DNA of 64,000 nucleotides from the NCBI GenBank assembly GCA_023091665.1, contig JALJCQ010000033.1:806001-870000 (forward strand), written 5' to 3'. This document shows, piece by piece, positions 11,306 to 22,559 of this stretch. The DNA is from Pythium myriotylum (taxonomy: Eukaryota; Oomycota; Peronosporomycetes; Pythiales; Pythiaceae). Under the pieces are notes generated by a model, which saw only the letters and a program-made list of their open reading frames with translations, did not search any database and was not told the origin of the DNA. How positions within the stretch are numbered: position 1 is the first letter of the stretch; the number at the start of each line of letters is the position of its first letter. The position numbers and the translations under genes are program-made.

Positions 11306-13590
11306 CTCCCCCTCGACTCGACTGCGTCTTGGACACCAAGCTTGGTGCGGAGCACGTCGAACTGGACCGCGGGGATCGGCTTGGTCATGATGTCGGCAAG
11401 CATGTCTTGGGTCGGGCAGTACTGGAGACACACTTGACCGTCCTCGACCTTCTCACGAACGAAGTGGTAGCGAATGTTGATGTGCTTGGTGCGCTTGTGG
11501 AACTCGGGGTTCTTGGCCAACGCGATCGCACCTTGGTTGTCTTCGTACACCGTGAGCGCTTGGTCGCTTGCAACTTCGCCGAGTTCGCACAGGAACGCCT
11601 TGAGCCACACGGCTTCTTGGATTGCTTCCGATAGAGCCATGTACTCTGCTTCGGTCGAGGAGAGGGCGACAGTTCGCTGCTTCTTGCTGCGCCAGCTGAT
11701 GCATCCGCCGTTGAGCATGAACACGTAGCCGCTGGTGCTTCGACGAGACTCGATGTCGCCAGCCCAGTCGGCGTCGGAGTAGCCAACCAGTCTTCCGTCA
11801 TGCGATGCCGAGAACTGCAGGCCGTACGTCGGAGTCGCTTGCAGATACCGGAGCACACGCTTGAGAGCTTGCCAGTGTGTTGGACACGGGTCCGCGGCGA
11901 ACTGGCTGAGTGTGCCGACTGCCGCTGCGAGGTCTGGTCGAGTGCCGACCATGAGGTACATCAGTGCGCCGACTGCACTTCGGTACGACACGTTCTTCAT
12001 GGTGTCTTCGTGCTTACAACCACCTTCGCACATGGCCTTGGTCAGCTTGAGTCCGGGGTCTTGAGGAGTCCTCACTGGTTTGCAGTCTTGCATGCCGAAC
12101 TTGGTCAGGATCGACTGCAGGAACTTGGTCTGCCGCATGGTCACGTCGCCTGACTTGGGGTCTTGGTCAACTTCCATGCCGAGGCAGTACTTGAGTTCGC
12201 CGAGGTCGGACATCTCGAAGCGTCCACTGAGTGCGCGCGCTTGGTGACAGTGAGCAACTCGATGCTGTTGCAGGGTCGTCGACGTAGATCACGACGAAGA
12301 CCATCGCCGAGCCGCTCCGCTTGACGTACACGCAGTGGTCCATCTCGCACTTGGTAAAGCCGACCTTGCGCATGAAGGCGTCGATGGTCTGGCTCCACGT
12401 GCGAGGCGACTGCTTGAGACCGTCGAGCGAGCGCTTGAGCTTGCACACGTAGTCGGGGTGATGCTGGTCGACGAAGTCTTCGGGCTGCTTCATGCAGATT
12501 TCTTCGTCGTGGTTGCCGTTCAGGAACGCCGTCTTGACACCCATCTGATGGATCATGAGCTTGTGTCGAGCGGCGATGCTGAGGATGGTCCGAATCGACG
12601 TGAACTTGGCCACGGGCACGGGGGCGAGCGTTTCTTCGAAGTCGATGCCGTACTTCTGCAGGAACCCCTTGGCAACGAGTCGAGCCTTGTACCGTTCGAC
12701 GAGTCCTTCGGTGGTTTCCTTGACCTTGAACACCCACTTGCTGGTGATGGCCTTGCGTCCGGCTGGCAAAGGGACAAGGCCCCACGTCTCGTTCTTCTTG
12801 AGCGACTCAAGCTCGGAGTCGCAGGCTTCCTTCCAGTTGCTGGCGTCGTCGGATTCCATCGCCGACTTGAACGATGTCGGCAACTCTCCCCCTGAATTCA
12901 CGACGAGAGCAAACTCTTCGTGGTCTTGATCTTCTACGCCTTCCTCTTCGATCCACGTGAGCAGTGCAGACAGATCTTCGAGCGATGTCCTTGAACCTTG
13001 CGTGGGTGGTGGGGTCGCACCACTTGTGCGACCAACCCGTCCGTAGCGCTTCTCAACTGGCGGTTCAGCCAGGTTCTCGAGCGAGTGCGTGCGAGAGTGG
13101 CGCTTGGACCCTGGTGCGTAGTCGGCATTCGGCTGCTGGGCCGATGCTGGTGCTGCTGGACGCTGCGACCGCTGGCCCTGTTGCCACTCCGGTCGCTCGT
13201 AGCTGCGCTGACTTGGTGCTGGTGAGGCTGGCTGCTCACCCATGTCTTCATCATCATCATCTTCATCATCATCTTCATCATCTTCATCATCGTCGCGGAA
13301 CTCGACGGACTTGCTCCAGGGTTCTTCGCGCTTGCCGTCGTCGAACGTGTCTTCCATGAACTGCGCGTCTCGACTGATGACGATCCGGCCGGTTGCGAAC
13401 TCTTCAAACCGATACGCCTTCTCGTGATCCGAGTAGCCGAGGAACCGACACAAGATGGCTCGAGCGTCGAATTTCGACCGCTTCTCCTTGGGCACGTGGA
13501 CGTACGCATGGCAGCCGAACACCTTGAAGTTGACGAGCAAGGGCTTCTTCCCGTACCATTCTTCGTACGGCGACTTGTACAAGTCTTGAG
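11306..13590 (-). pseudogene. Copia 3' pol unit, next tandem copy
   Basis: Same architecture and the same frame break as the unit at 8692-10976, with frames 13582-12167 and 12213-11260. It differs by PIPAVQF in place of PIPTVQF near the end of RNase H, a change shared with the full-length element but not with the two left-hand units. That groups this unit with its right-hand neighbour. Confidence 0.9.
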
Positions 13591-13919
13591 TGTTGGAAGG
13601 TCGCTTGGTTGGTGGGATGCAAAATGCAAAGTGAATTGATCGGGACTTAGTTCGCTGCTGCTACCTCTAAGCCGTCTGTGTGTGTCCTACGCTACCATAA
13701 TCAAATGTATGTCCTACCTATCGTAAACATATGCAAACATAAACTGACTTCGTGGATACTTCAACGAAGTCGATGGGTGGCACTGGATTCAAACCAGAAC
13801 CAGACGGAGAATCTTCCACATGTCGAATCTTCCACGGAGAATCTTCTGCAGGAGAATCTTCTACAGCCGAGCTTCAACTGGAATGATGACGCTGGGTTCG
13901 AGGCGCATCATCTTCAACA
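13591..13919 (-). repeat. Copia LTR, 3' LTR of the full-length minus element
   Basis: 329 bp, TG...CA. In the sense direction it follows the polypurine tract and is then followed by pol of the next unit at the shared LTR/pol junction. Confidence 0.93.
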
Positions 13920-16900
13920 CTCCCCCTCGACTCGACTGCGTCTTGGACACCAAGCTTGGTGCGGAGCACGTCGAACTGGACCGCGGGGATCGGCTTGGTC
14001 ATGATGTCGGCAAGCATGTCTTGGGTCGGGCAGTACTGGAGACACACTTGACCGTCCTCGACCTTCTCACGAACGAAGTGGTAGCGAATGTTGATGTGCT
14101 TGGTGCGCTTGTGGAACTCGGGGTTCTTGGCCAACGCGATCGCACCTTGGTTGTCTTCGTACACCGTGAGCGCTTGGTCGCTTGCAACTTCGCCGAGTTC
14201 GCACAGGAACGCCTTGAGCCACACGGTTTCTTGGATTGCTTCCGATAGAGCCATGTACTCTGCTTCGGTCGAGGAGAGGGCGACAGTTCGCTGCTTCTTG
14301 CTGCGCCAGCTGATGCATCCGCCGTTGAGCATGAACACGTAGCCGCTGGTGCTTCGACGAGACTCGATGTCGCCAGCCCAGTCGGCGTCGGAGTAGCCAA
14401 CCAGTCTTCCGTCATGCGATGCCGAGAACTGCAGGCCGTACGTCGGAGTCGCTTGCAGATACCGGAGCACACGCTTGAGAGCTTGCCAGTGTGTTGGACA
14501 CGGGTCCGCGGCGAACTGGCTGAGTGTGCCGACTGCCGCTGCGAGGTCTGGTCGAGTGCCGACCATGAGGTACATCAGTGCGCCGACTGCACTTCGGTAC
14601 GACACGTTCTTCATGGTGTCTTCGTGCTTACAACCACCTTCGCACATGGCCTTGGTCAGCTTGAGTCCGGGGTCTTGAGGAGTCCTCACTGGTTTGCAGT
14701 CTTGCATGCCGAACTTGGTCAGGATCGACTGCAGGAACTTGGTCTGCCGCATGGTCACGTCGCCTGACTTGGGGTCTTGGTCAACTTCCATGCCGAGGCA
14801 GTACTTGAGTTCGCCGAGGTCGGACATCTCGAAGCGTCCACTGAGTGCGCGCGCTTGGTGACAGTGAGCAACTCGATGCTGTTGCAGGGTCGTCGACGTA
14901 GATCACGACGAAGACCATCGCCGAGCCGCTCCGCTTGACGTACACGCAGTGGTCCATCTCGCACTTGGTAAAGCCGACCTTGCGCATGAAGGCGTCGATG
15001 GTCTGGCTCCACGTGCGAGGCGACTGCTTGAGACCGTCGAGCGAGCGCTTGAGCTTGCACACGTAGTCGGGGTGATGCTGGTCGACGAAGTCTTCGGGCT
15101 GCTTCATGCAGATTTCTTCGTCGTGGTTGCCGTTCAGGAACGCCGTCTTGACACCCATCTGATGGATCATGAGCTTGTGTCGAGCGGCGATGCTGAGGAT
15201 GGTCCGAATCGACGTGAACTTGGCCACGGGCACGGGGGCGAGCGTTTCTTCGAAGTCGATGCCGTACTTCTGCAGGAACCCCTTGGCAACGAGTCGAGCC
15301 TTGTACCGTTCGACGAGTCCTTCGGTGGTTTCCTTGACCTTGAACACCCACTTGCTGGTGATGGCCTTGCGTCCGGCTGGCAAAGGGACAAGGCCCCACG
15401 TCTCGTTCTTCTTGAGCGACTCAAGCTCGGAGTCGCAGGCTTCCTTCCAGTTGCTGGCGTCGTCGGATTCCATCGCCGACTTGAACGATGTCGGCAACTC
15501 TCCCCCTGAATTCACGACGAGAGCAAACTCTTCGTGGTCTTGATCTTCTACGCCTTCCTCTTCGATCCACGTGAGCAGTGCAGACAGATCTTCGAGCGAT
15601 GTCCTTGAACCTTGCGTGGGTGGTGGGGTCGCACCACTTGTGCGACCAACCCGTCCGTAGCGCTTCTCAACTGGCGGTTCAGCCAGGTTCTCGAGCGAGT
15701 GCGTGCGAGAGTGGCGCTTGGACCCTGGTGCGTAGTCGGCATTCGGCTGCTGGGCCGATGCTGGTGCTGCTGGACGCTGCGACCGCTGGCCCTGTTGCCA
15801 CTCCGGTCGCTCGTAGCTGCGCTGACTTGGTGCTGGTGAGGCTGGCTGCTCACCCATGTCTTCATCATCATCATCTTCATCATCATCTTCATCATCTTCA
15901 TCATCGTCGCGGAACTCGACGGACTTGCTCCAGGGTTCTTCGCGCTTGCCGTCGTCGAACGTGTCTTCCATGAACTGCGCGTCTCGACTGATGACGATCC
16001 GGCCGGTTGCGAACTCTTCAAACCGATACGCCTTCTCGTGATCCGAGTAGCCGAGGAACCGACACAAGATGGCTCGAGCGTCGAATTTCGACCGCTTCTC
16101 CTTGGGCACGTGGACGTACGCATGGCAGCCGAACACCTTGAAGTTGACGAGCAAGGGCTTCTTCCCGTACCATTCTTCGTACGGCGACTTGTACAAGTCT
16201 TGAGCGCGGGTCGGAAGTCGGTTGCGAACTTCGACTGCAGTCATGACGGCTTCGCCCCAGTACTCGTCGGACAAGTTGGCATGGTGGAGCTTGCAACGAC
16301 CACACTCACCGATGGTTCGGTTCATGCGCTCCGCCACACCGTTCAACTGAGGCGTGTATGGCGGCGTGACGTCGTGCTCGATGCCACGCTTGCGGCAGAA
16401 CTTGGCAAGCTTGGCCGACTGGTACTCGCCGCCGCCGTCGGTTCGAAGCACCTTGACTCGACGACCGGTTTGGTTCTCGGCCCAGTTGACGAACTCGACG
16501 AACTTGTCGTAGACTTCGTCCTTGGACCGCATCAGGTACAACTTGCACAGTCGAGACTTGTCGTCGGTGAAGGTGGCGAAGTACTTCATGCCGCCGAAAG
16601 TCGGAGTCTTCATGGGGCCGGCCACATCGCTGTACACGACGTCAAGCAGATTCGCAGACCGCTTGGTCGTGCCTGACTGGAACTTGACGCGAGTCAGCTT
16701 GCCGAGTGCACAACCTTCACAGACCTCCCATTCCTGCACAGACCCGATGTCGAGTCCGTCGGCGAGGTCCTTCTTGACGATGGCTTCGAGTCCGCTGAAG
16801 CCGATGTGACCGAGTCGGAGGTGCCACAGGTACGACTTGGACATGGCGCGACCTCGTCTTGTACTGGCGGCGTGGGCTGCTTCAATCGACACTGGAGACA

Positions 16901-18194
16901 TGTTGAGCTTGAACAGACCCTTGCCGATACGAGTGCCGATGGTCCGCTTGGCGCCCTTGAGAACGACGAAGCAACCGTCCTTGTCGAACGTCACGGGAGC
17001 AACGTCCTCCGTGAATCTTCCGACCGAGAACAGGTTGCGGCTGAGCTTGGGGATATGCCACACGTTGGTGAGCAAACCCTTCTTGACACCGCTTGGAGTC
17101 TTCATCGACATGAGAATGTCTCTCACGCCAACCGCTTGGACCGTGCCATCATCGGCCAGATGCACGTCGACTGGGTCAATCTTCTTGTAGTTCATCATGA
17201 ACTGCTTGGTTCGCGACATGTGCTGAGTCGCACCCGAGTCGACCAACCACGCCGTGGATTGACTCGACTTGCCTTGGGTCTTCCCGACCGAGAACAGGTA
17301 CTCGCCGGGGTCTTCATCTCGCGCAAGGTTCGCTCGCTGGAACCGTTGCCGAGGGTTGCCGTTTCCGTTGCCGTTGCCGTTGCCGCCGGAGTTGCCGTTG
17401 CCGTTGCCGTTGCCGTTGTCCTTGACACGCGAGTGGCACTCCGCGGCCCAATGACCGATCTTGCCGCAGTAGTTGCACGTGCCAGTCTTCTTGACTGCAC
17501 GGCCCTTGGGCTTTGCGTCACTTGTCATGAACGCTTGGCCAAGCGTGGCTCCGTCGCCACCTTGCTCCTTGCGCTTCATGTCTTCATGGAGCAGCCGAGA
17601 CGTCACGAGTTCCCACGTGAGCGCGTCGACACGCGACTCCAACGCCGTGATGAGGAACTGGTACGACTCGCTGAGACTGCCGAGAAGCGTGATCACCAAG
17701 TCGTCTTCGCTGACCGGAGCGCCGACTGCGTCGAGTTGCTCGGCCAGGGTCTTGAGCTTGTTGATGTGCGTGAGCACATCGTCACCTTCTTCCATCATGG
17801 TCGTGAAGAAACGACGACGAAGAAAGAGCTTGTTGGCAAGGCTCTTCTTCTCGAAGTGTTCTTCCAGTCTTGACCATGCATCTTGCGCACCACTCGCCGA
17901 CCGAACCAGCGGGAGCTGCGAGTCTTCCATCGCGAGACAGATCATCGCGAGCGCCTTGCGAGACTTCTTCTTGAAGAGGGCTCGGTCCGCGTCGGTCTGG
18001 CACTGCTCGAGTTTGACCTCTCCACAGACAACTTCCCAGACGTCGCGTTCTTCGAGCACCATCTGCATCTTGAACTTCCATGTGTGGAAGTTGGTTCCGT
18101 CGAACTTGTTGATGCGAGCTGGGGTGGTCGAATCCATGGCGAAGGCTGGGGAGGCGAAGTCGGTGGAGGCAGAGTCGGCTGGGCTTGGGCTCAT
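13874..18194 (-). pseudogene. gag-pol: Copia gag-pol polyprotein gene of the full-length element, frameshifted in RT
   Basis: ATG at 18194, inside the primer-binding site; frames beginning further upstream would need a non-ATG start in the LTR. The first frame (1,137 codons, to 14781) contains gag, CCHC knuckle (240-253), protease DSGA (319), integrase HHCC and D523/D586/E622, the integrase C-terminus, acidic linker, and RT up to YVDD. A 10-bp deletion right after YVDD shifts the frame. The remaining RT and RNase H continue in the frame ending at 13874, within the 3' LTR. RT also has Gly for the first catalytic Asp (QMGVKTAF). Gag to integrase looks intact, so it could in principle supply integrase but not reverse transcriptase. 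Confidence 0.93.
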
Positions 18195-18198
18195 AACC
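18187..18198 (-). other. Primer-binding site of the full-length minus copia element
   Basis: Plus-strand GGGCTCATAACC, that is GGTTATGAGCCC in the element's sense, directly next to the LTR end. It is identical to the site at 2974-2985 and again contains the first gag ATG (18194-18192). Confidence 0.8.
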
Positions 18199-18543
18199 TG
18201 TTGGAAGGTCGCTTGGTTGGTGGGATGCAAAATGCAAAGTGAATTGATCGGGACTTAGTTCGCTGCTGCTACCTCTAAGCCGTCTGTGTGTGTCCTACGC
18301 TACCATAATCAAATGTATGTCCTACCTATCGTAAACATATGCAAACATGAAGTGACTTCGTGGGTACTTCAACGAAGTCGATGGGTGGCACTGGATTCAA
18401 CCCAGAACCAGACGGAGAATCTACCACATGTCGAATCTTCCACATGTCGAATCTTCCACGGAGAATCTTCTGCAGGAGAATCTTCTACAGCCGTGCTTCA
18501 ACTGGAATGATGACGCTGGGTTCGAGGCGCATCATCTTCAACA
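18199..18543 (-). repeat. 5' LTR of the full-length minus copia element (345 bp)
   Basis: TG...CA ends. It differs from the other LTRs by several substitutions (for example CATGAAGTGACTTCGTGGG near 18344) and one additional 16-bp short repeat. It is the most diverged LTR in the cluster. Confidence 0.92.
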
Positions 18544-19739
18544 GATATCACCACACCAGCCCAGTCGCTGGTCATCCCGGCTGCGAGAAGACCTTCCTCT
18601 CGCTCGCTTGTGACTTTTACTGGCCGTGTTAATATCGATGGGTCCGCAAGTGGGTTCGCTTTCGTGAAACCTACCAGCGAGTGAAGACGGCGCCAGCAAC
18701 GTTGGCGCCATTACGACCGCAGGCCGGCCGTCGTCTGACACTCCGTTAGTCTCAAATTTGTCTTTGGTTTTCCAAAGGACTCTCTCTGCCGCGACGTTAT
18801 ACTCGTATTCGTGGACCGACTCTCGAAGATGGTCCACCTGGCCGCCGTGAATCAGACAATCATAGCGATAGAGGTCGCGGCAGTGTTTCTTGAAAGCGTC
18901 TTCCGTCTCCACGACCTCACGGAGACTCTCGTGTCTGATCGAGATCCTCGGTTCACCTAACTCCTTTGGCGATCCCTGTTGAACACGCGACTGGAGATGT
19001 CCACGACTGCCCATCCCAAGACCGACGGGCAGACAGAGCGCGTTAACGGCGTTCTCGAAGACGTGCTTCGCAGCTATGCGCGAGTGGGGCGAGTTCCACC
19101 CGCTTGTTGAGTTCGCACTGAACAACTCGACGCGTGACGCCGTTCTGTGTCAACTATGGGCGTCACCCACGTGTGCCCTCTTCATTCTTGATAGGTGGCT
19201 CTCCTTTAGGTGGGTGAGGAGCGCCAGCATCACCGACATTTGCGGCTTCGCCTGCACTTGCTGGTCGTGACGAGTCCATGCTCGCCCACTCATGACCAGA
19301 AACCATAGCTCCTCTTGACGATGCCCCCGCTGTGCGCAACTTCCCATCTCATTCCTGACTAAGTGCCCCTTCTCGGTGATGATTACGAGAGTGATCGTGA
19401 CGTTGGTGTTTGCGGTGATTTGCATGACAAAATCGGTGATATCAGTGACTCAGAATACCCCCAACGTGACGTTCAAGCTGACGATGGGGTTGCCCAGGAC
19501 GGGCACCAGTTGGTCGACAACCTTTGGCCGAGCGGCAATGTCGAAGCCAACGCCAACATGAAGATAGAAGGCAGTCTCACAAATAAGTCCGCAGAAGAAG
19601 CGATGGATTTAAACGGTGTCGAGGCCATCCTCGCCACGCTGCTCGCATCTGCTACCCACGACAACGACGGCGCGGAGTTCAACTTCGACGCGCTCCCGGA
19701 TTTGGCAACACTCACGCCACGAGAAGAGAAGTCGATTAA
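18544..19739 (+). pseudogene. Ty3/gypsy integrase remnant, part 1
   Basis: Plus-strand coding remnant starting at the copia edge. The zinc finger of gypsy integrase is readable (TSPVAGHPGCEKTFLSLACD), broken by a TAA at 18630. Further on the catalytic core is readable around DRLSKMVHLAA, SDRDPRFT (then TAA) and TAHPKTDGQTERVNGVLEDV, with frameshifts near 19080. From 19363 a 124-codon acidic stretch stays open and continues to LTPREEKSI at the MITE insertion. That matches the variable segment between integrase core and C-terminal domain in gypsy elements. The upstream gypsy domains are absent, presumably lost or displaced by the copia cluster. It is a pseudogene with several stops and shifts. 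Confidence 0.85.
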
Positions 19740-20080
19740 CCCTTTCGCAATCAAACGTGTAAATTTTACACGTTCCGAGGGTTTCTCATAAGCCGGTGTG
19801 ATTGAACCCCTCAGAACGTGTAAATTTTACACGTTTTACAAAACCCGTCATTGAAGTTTCGCAAAAACCTCAACATAACATCAAAACCTTACAAGTTCAA
19901 TAGCAATAACCTCGAGACTTATTTGCAATTTTGCGAGGTTTTATTACAAAAGGCGGTAGGTTTGCGGGAAACTCCACCTGTCGCAATTCCAGAACGTGTA
20001 AAATTTACACGATCTGGAAATTTTGACTTGATTAAAGTATCCATACAACCCCTGTTTCCACGGAGGTGATTGTGAAAGGG
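19740..20080. mobile_element. piggyBac-type MITE copy 1 (TTAA-flanked, 341 bp)
   Basis: Starts CCCTTTCGCAATCA after TTAA (19736-19739) and ends TGATTGTGAAAGGG before TTAA (20081-20084). TTAA duplications with CCC...GGG ends are the piggyBac hallmark. No coding capacity. Inside are palindromes such as ACGTGTAAATTTTACACGT, repeated in both halves. This copy has an extra block of about 60-65 bp absent from copy 2. Confidence 0.85.
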
Positions 20081-20084
20081 TTAA

Positions 20085-20360
20085 CCCTTTCGCAATCAAA
20101 CGTGTGATTTTATACGTTCCGAGGGTTTCTCATAAGTTGGTGTGATTGACCCCCCCCCCCCCCCCCCCCTCTCAGAACGTGTAAATTTTACACGTTTTAC
20201 AAAACTCGTCATTGAAGTTTCGCAAAAACCTCAACATAACATCAAAACCTTACAAATTCAATAGCAATAACCCCGAAACTTATTTGCAATTTTGCGGAAA
20301 TTTTGACTTGATTAAAGTATCCATACAATCCCTGTTTGCACGGAGGTGATTGCGAAAGGG
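20085..20360. mobile_element. piggyBac-type MITE copy 2 (276 bp)
   Basis: Shares the TTAA at 20081-20084 with copy 1 and ends before TTAA at 20361-20364. It contains a run of 20 C at 20150-20169. The end is TGATTGCGAAAGGG, a perfect match to its start. Confidence 0.85.
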
Positions 20361-20472
20361 TTAATGACTTCATTGAGAAGCGACAAGTCATCGTCCGCTT
20401 CGTGAGAGATTCCTTCTCTGACGCAGCTGATCGACAGAAGGTGACGCTGATTCGAGCGACCGCTCAAATCAC
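20361..20472 (+). pseudogene. Ty3/gypsy integrase remnant, part 2
   Basis: After the second MITE the gypsy frame resumes in phase: removing both MITEs with one TTAA leaves the frame open. It reads DFIEKRQVIVRFVRDSFSDA, the helical segment before the integrase C-terminal domain, then degrades. It ends at TCAAATCAC (20464-20472), the probable 9-bp target duplication of the MULE insertion. Confidence 0.8.
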
Positions 20473-20498
20473 GAGTAAATCCCAAAACCAGCACTAAA

Positions 20499-20581
20499 CT
20501 CCAGCAGGTTTCCCAAAACCAGTACGATTCCCAAAACCAGTACCAGTACTAACGCGGATTGGTGTGGGTCACCTTACTTGT
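20499..20581 (+). repeat. Left inverted repeat of the MULE
   Basis: Begins CTCCAGCAGGTTTCCCAAAA and ends near GGTGTGGGTCACCTTACTTG. It contains a duplicated TCCCAAAACCAGTAC block that the right repeat has only once. Directly outside lies GAGTAAATCCCAAAACCAG (20473-20491). Confidence 0.75.
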
Positions 20582-20639
20582 GACTATGGATATGGTGTGG
20601 TTCACATCGGTAAAAGCAGGTATTTTTGGTTCATGAAGA

Positions 20640-21025
20640 TGTGCACTAGTCGGTCGCGACGGTAACAACCAGGACATGACTCTTGCGACGGCGTTGGTCA
20701 ACGTGGAGAATGAGTCAAACATCTCCTGGTTTACGGGGCTGTGCAGCTTGGGAGGGATTACGTTTCAAAATCAAGCTTTATTCTGTGACCGCGGCAAGAT
20801 CCGAGCCGCGAATACCCGAATGCACGAAGAATTCAGCATGAGAATGGATTCTCGATATTGTACTGTTTCACTTGTTGCGCAATTTGAAGAAAGCTTCGCT
20901 CTCGGTTTTCGTGATTTTCAAAACGTTATATTCAAAATGCAGGCGGCGGAAACTGAATCAGAGTAATTGAATACTCTGAGCACAGTTTGCTCAAAATTTG
21001 GAAATCCAGTGGCCGAATATCTTAA
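20640..21025 (+). pseudogene. MULE transposase remnant, part 1 (catalytic region)
   Basis: A frame readable from about 20646 covers the segment before and around the second catalytic Asp (VNVENESNISWF, then ALFCDRGKIRAA), typical of MULE transposases. One in-frame TAA occurs at 20964-20966, after which the frame resumes and reads ...GNPVAEYLK up to the TTAA at 21022-21025. The N-terminal domain and first catalytic Asp are not recognisable upstream. Confidence 0.82.
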
Positions 21026-21285
21026 CCCTTTCGCAATCAAACGTGTAAATTTTACACGTTCCGAGGGTTTCTCATAAGCCGGTGTGATTGAACCCCTCAG
21101 AACGTGTAAATTTTACACGTTTTACAAAACTCGTCATTGAAGTTTCGCAAAAACCTCAACATAACATCAAAACCTTACAAGTTCAATAGCAATAACCCCG
21201 AAACTTATTTGCAATTTTGCGGAAATTTTGACTTGATTAAAGTATCCATACAATCCCTGTTTCCACGGAGGTGATTGTGAAAGGG
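21026..21285. mobile_element. piggyBac-type MITE copy 3 (260 bp)
   Basis: TTAA at 21022-21025 and 21286-21289. It starts CCCTTTCGCAATCA and ends TGATTGTGAAAGGG. It lacks both the long C-run and the extra block of copy 1. Confidence 0.85.
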
Positions 21286-21289
21286 TTAA

Positions 21290-21643
21290 CCCTTTCGCAA
21301 TCAAACGTGTGATTTTATACGTTCCGAGGGTTTCTCATAAGTTGGTGTGATTGACCCCCCCCCCCCCCCCCTCTCAGAACGTGTAAATTTTACACGTTTT
21401 ACAAAACTCGTCATTGAAGTTTCGCAAAAACCTCAACATAACATCAAAACCTTACAAGTTCAATAGCAATAACCTCGAGACTTATTTGCAATTTTGCGAG
21501 GTTTTATTACAAAAGGCGGTAGGTTTGCGGGAAACTCCACCTGTCGCAATTCCAGAACGTGTAAAATTTACACGATCTGGAAATTTTGACTTGATTAAAG
21601 TATCCATACAACCCCTGTTTCCACGGAGGTGATTGTGAAAGGG
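21290..21643. mobile_element. piggyBac-type MITE copy 4 (354 bp)
   Basis: Shares TTAA with copies 3 and 5 (21286-21289, 21644-21647). It has the extra block seen in copy 1 together with a 17-C run at 21355-21371. Confidence 0.85.
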
Positions 21644-21647
21644 TTAA

Positions 21648-21921
21648 CCCTTTCGCAATCAAACGTGTGATTTTATACGTTCCGAGGGTTTCTCATAAGT
21701 TGGTGTGATTGACCCCCCCCCCCCCCCCCCTCTCAGAACGTGTAAATTTTACACGTTTTACAAAACTCGTCATTGAAGTTTCGCAAAAACCTCAACATAA
21801 CATCAAAACCTTACAAATTCAATAGCAATAACCTCGAAAGTTATTTGCAATTTTGCGGAAATTTTGACTTGATTAAAGTATCCATACAATCCCTGTTTGC
21901 ACGGAGGTGATTGCGAAAGGG
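21648..21921. mobile_element. piggyBac-type MITE copy 5 (274 bp)
   Basis: Begins CCCTTTCGCAATCA and ends TGATTGCGAAAGGG. It resembles copy 2, with an 18-C run at 21713-21730. Its right TTAA (21922-21925) is also the left TTAA of the piggyBac-type element that follows. Confidence 0.85.
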
Positions 21922-22559
21922 TTAACGGCTCCAATACCACACATATGGAGCACCACTTTGTTATGTATGTTGTACCGTACAACATATCAAACATATAGCT
22001 CTCAATGTGAGTGAAAGAAAAGGGCCACAGCTTAGCTACAAGTTGAACCGCAAGGTCGGCAAGTCTACATGTTGTATACAGTGGCATATCTGTCAAATCA
22101 AGAACTCGTATGTTGTATCCGACAGCAAGAAATTCTCGATGACTGATACCAGATGGCTCCCGTGGCACTTTTTATGCTCCATAATGCTCAGCGATCAATT
22201 GAATACACCACTCTCATACAATCCAAAATACATCATGCCGGATGTGTGCACAGCATACAAGTTATATCTAGCACTTTCGCACAGCTCTCGCACTCAGCGG
22301 CGAACAACGGTCAATTGATGACTTCAACTTTCTCGAACTGTAGCTCGGGTGCAAGCCAGCATAGACGTGACAACCAGGAAACAATCTCTGGGTAACGCCA
22401 AGCCATCCCTCACAAACACACTTCGCGTGGCGTGGTAAAGCGGGGATCGCCGAGCCGACATTGATCGTGCGTTGCTAGAATAGTTGTGTTGTTATTGCTC
22501 GATCTAAAGGCTGACATCTATATATGGGCAGTTGCGTAGGCTCAAAACGTATATTGAAA

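Larger units (their letters stand above)
8363..16204 (-). repeat. Three tandem 2,614-bp LTR-pol units
   Basis: Units are 8363-10976, 10977-13590 and 13591-16204, each made of one LTR plus 2,285 bp of 3' pol. The third lies inside the full-length element. A fourth, diverged by the plus-strand insertion, spans 921-8362, and part of a fifth is at 1-920. Units differ by only a few bases (for example CCGCGG at 11369 and 13980 against CAGTGG in the others), so the duplications are recent relative to the decay of the element. Confidence 0.92.
13591..18543 (-). mobile_element. Full-length Ty1/copia element, minus strand, inactive
   Basis: A 4.95-kb element with 5' LTR 18199-18543, primer-binding site, gag-pol, polypurine tract 13920-13928 and 3' LTR 13591-13919. 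It is the only minus-strand copy with gag, protease and integrase core. The LTRs differ in length (345 against 329 bp) and at several bases, so they are either old or not an original pair. The upper edge (18543/18544) lies directly inside a Ty3/gypsy integrase reading frame. The 3' side runs into further tandem LTR-pol units, so no clean target duplication can be paired in the window. Confidence 0.92.

Noticed and set aside
19363..19791. Acidic 142-codon frame as an independent gene
   Set aside because: It needs a GTG start, sits exactly between gypsy integrase pieces, and its last codons are MITE sequence; it is better explained as the gypsy variable region.
18544..20472. An endogenous virus in place of a retrotransposon remnant
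   Set aside because: Only gypsy-type integrase domains are visible, with no envelope or capsid-like gene, so a Ty3/gypsy retrotransposon is sufficient.
22007..22395. Short plus-strand frames downstream of the piggyBac transposase gene
   Set aside because: They lie in the non-coding end of the transposon, overlap each other and show no domain.
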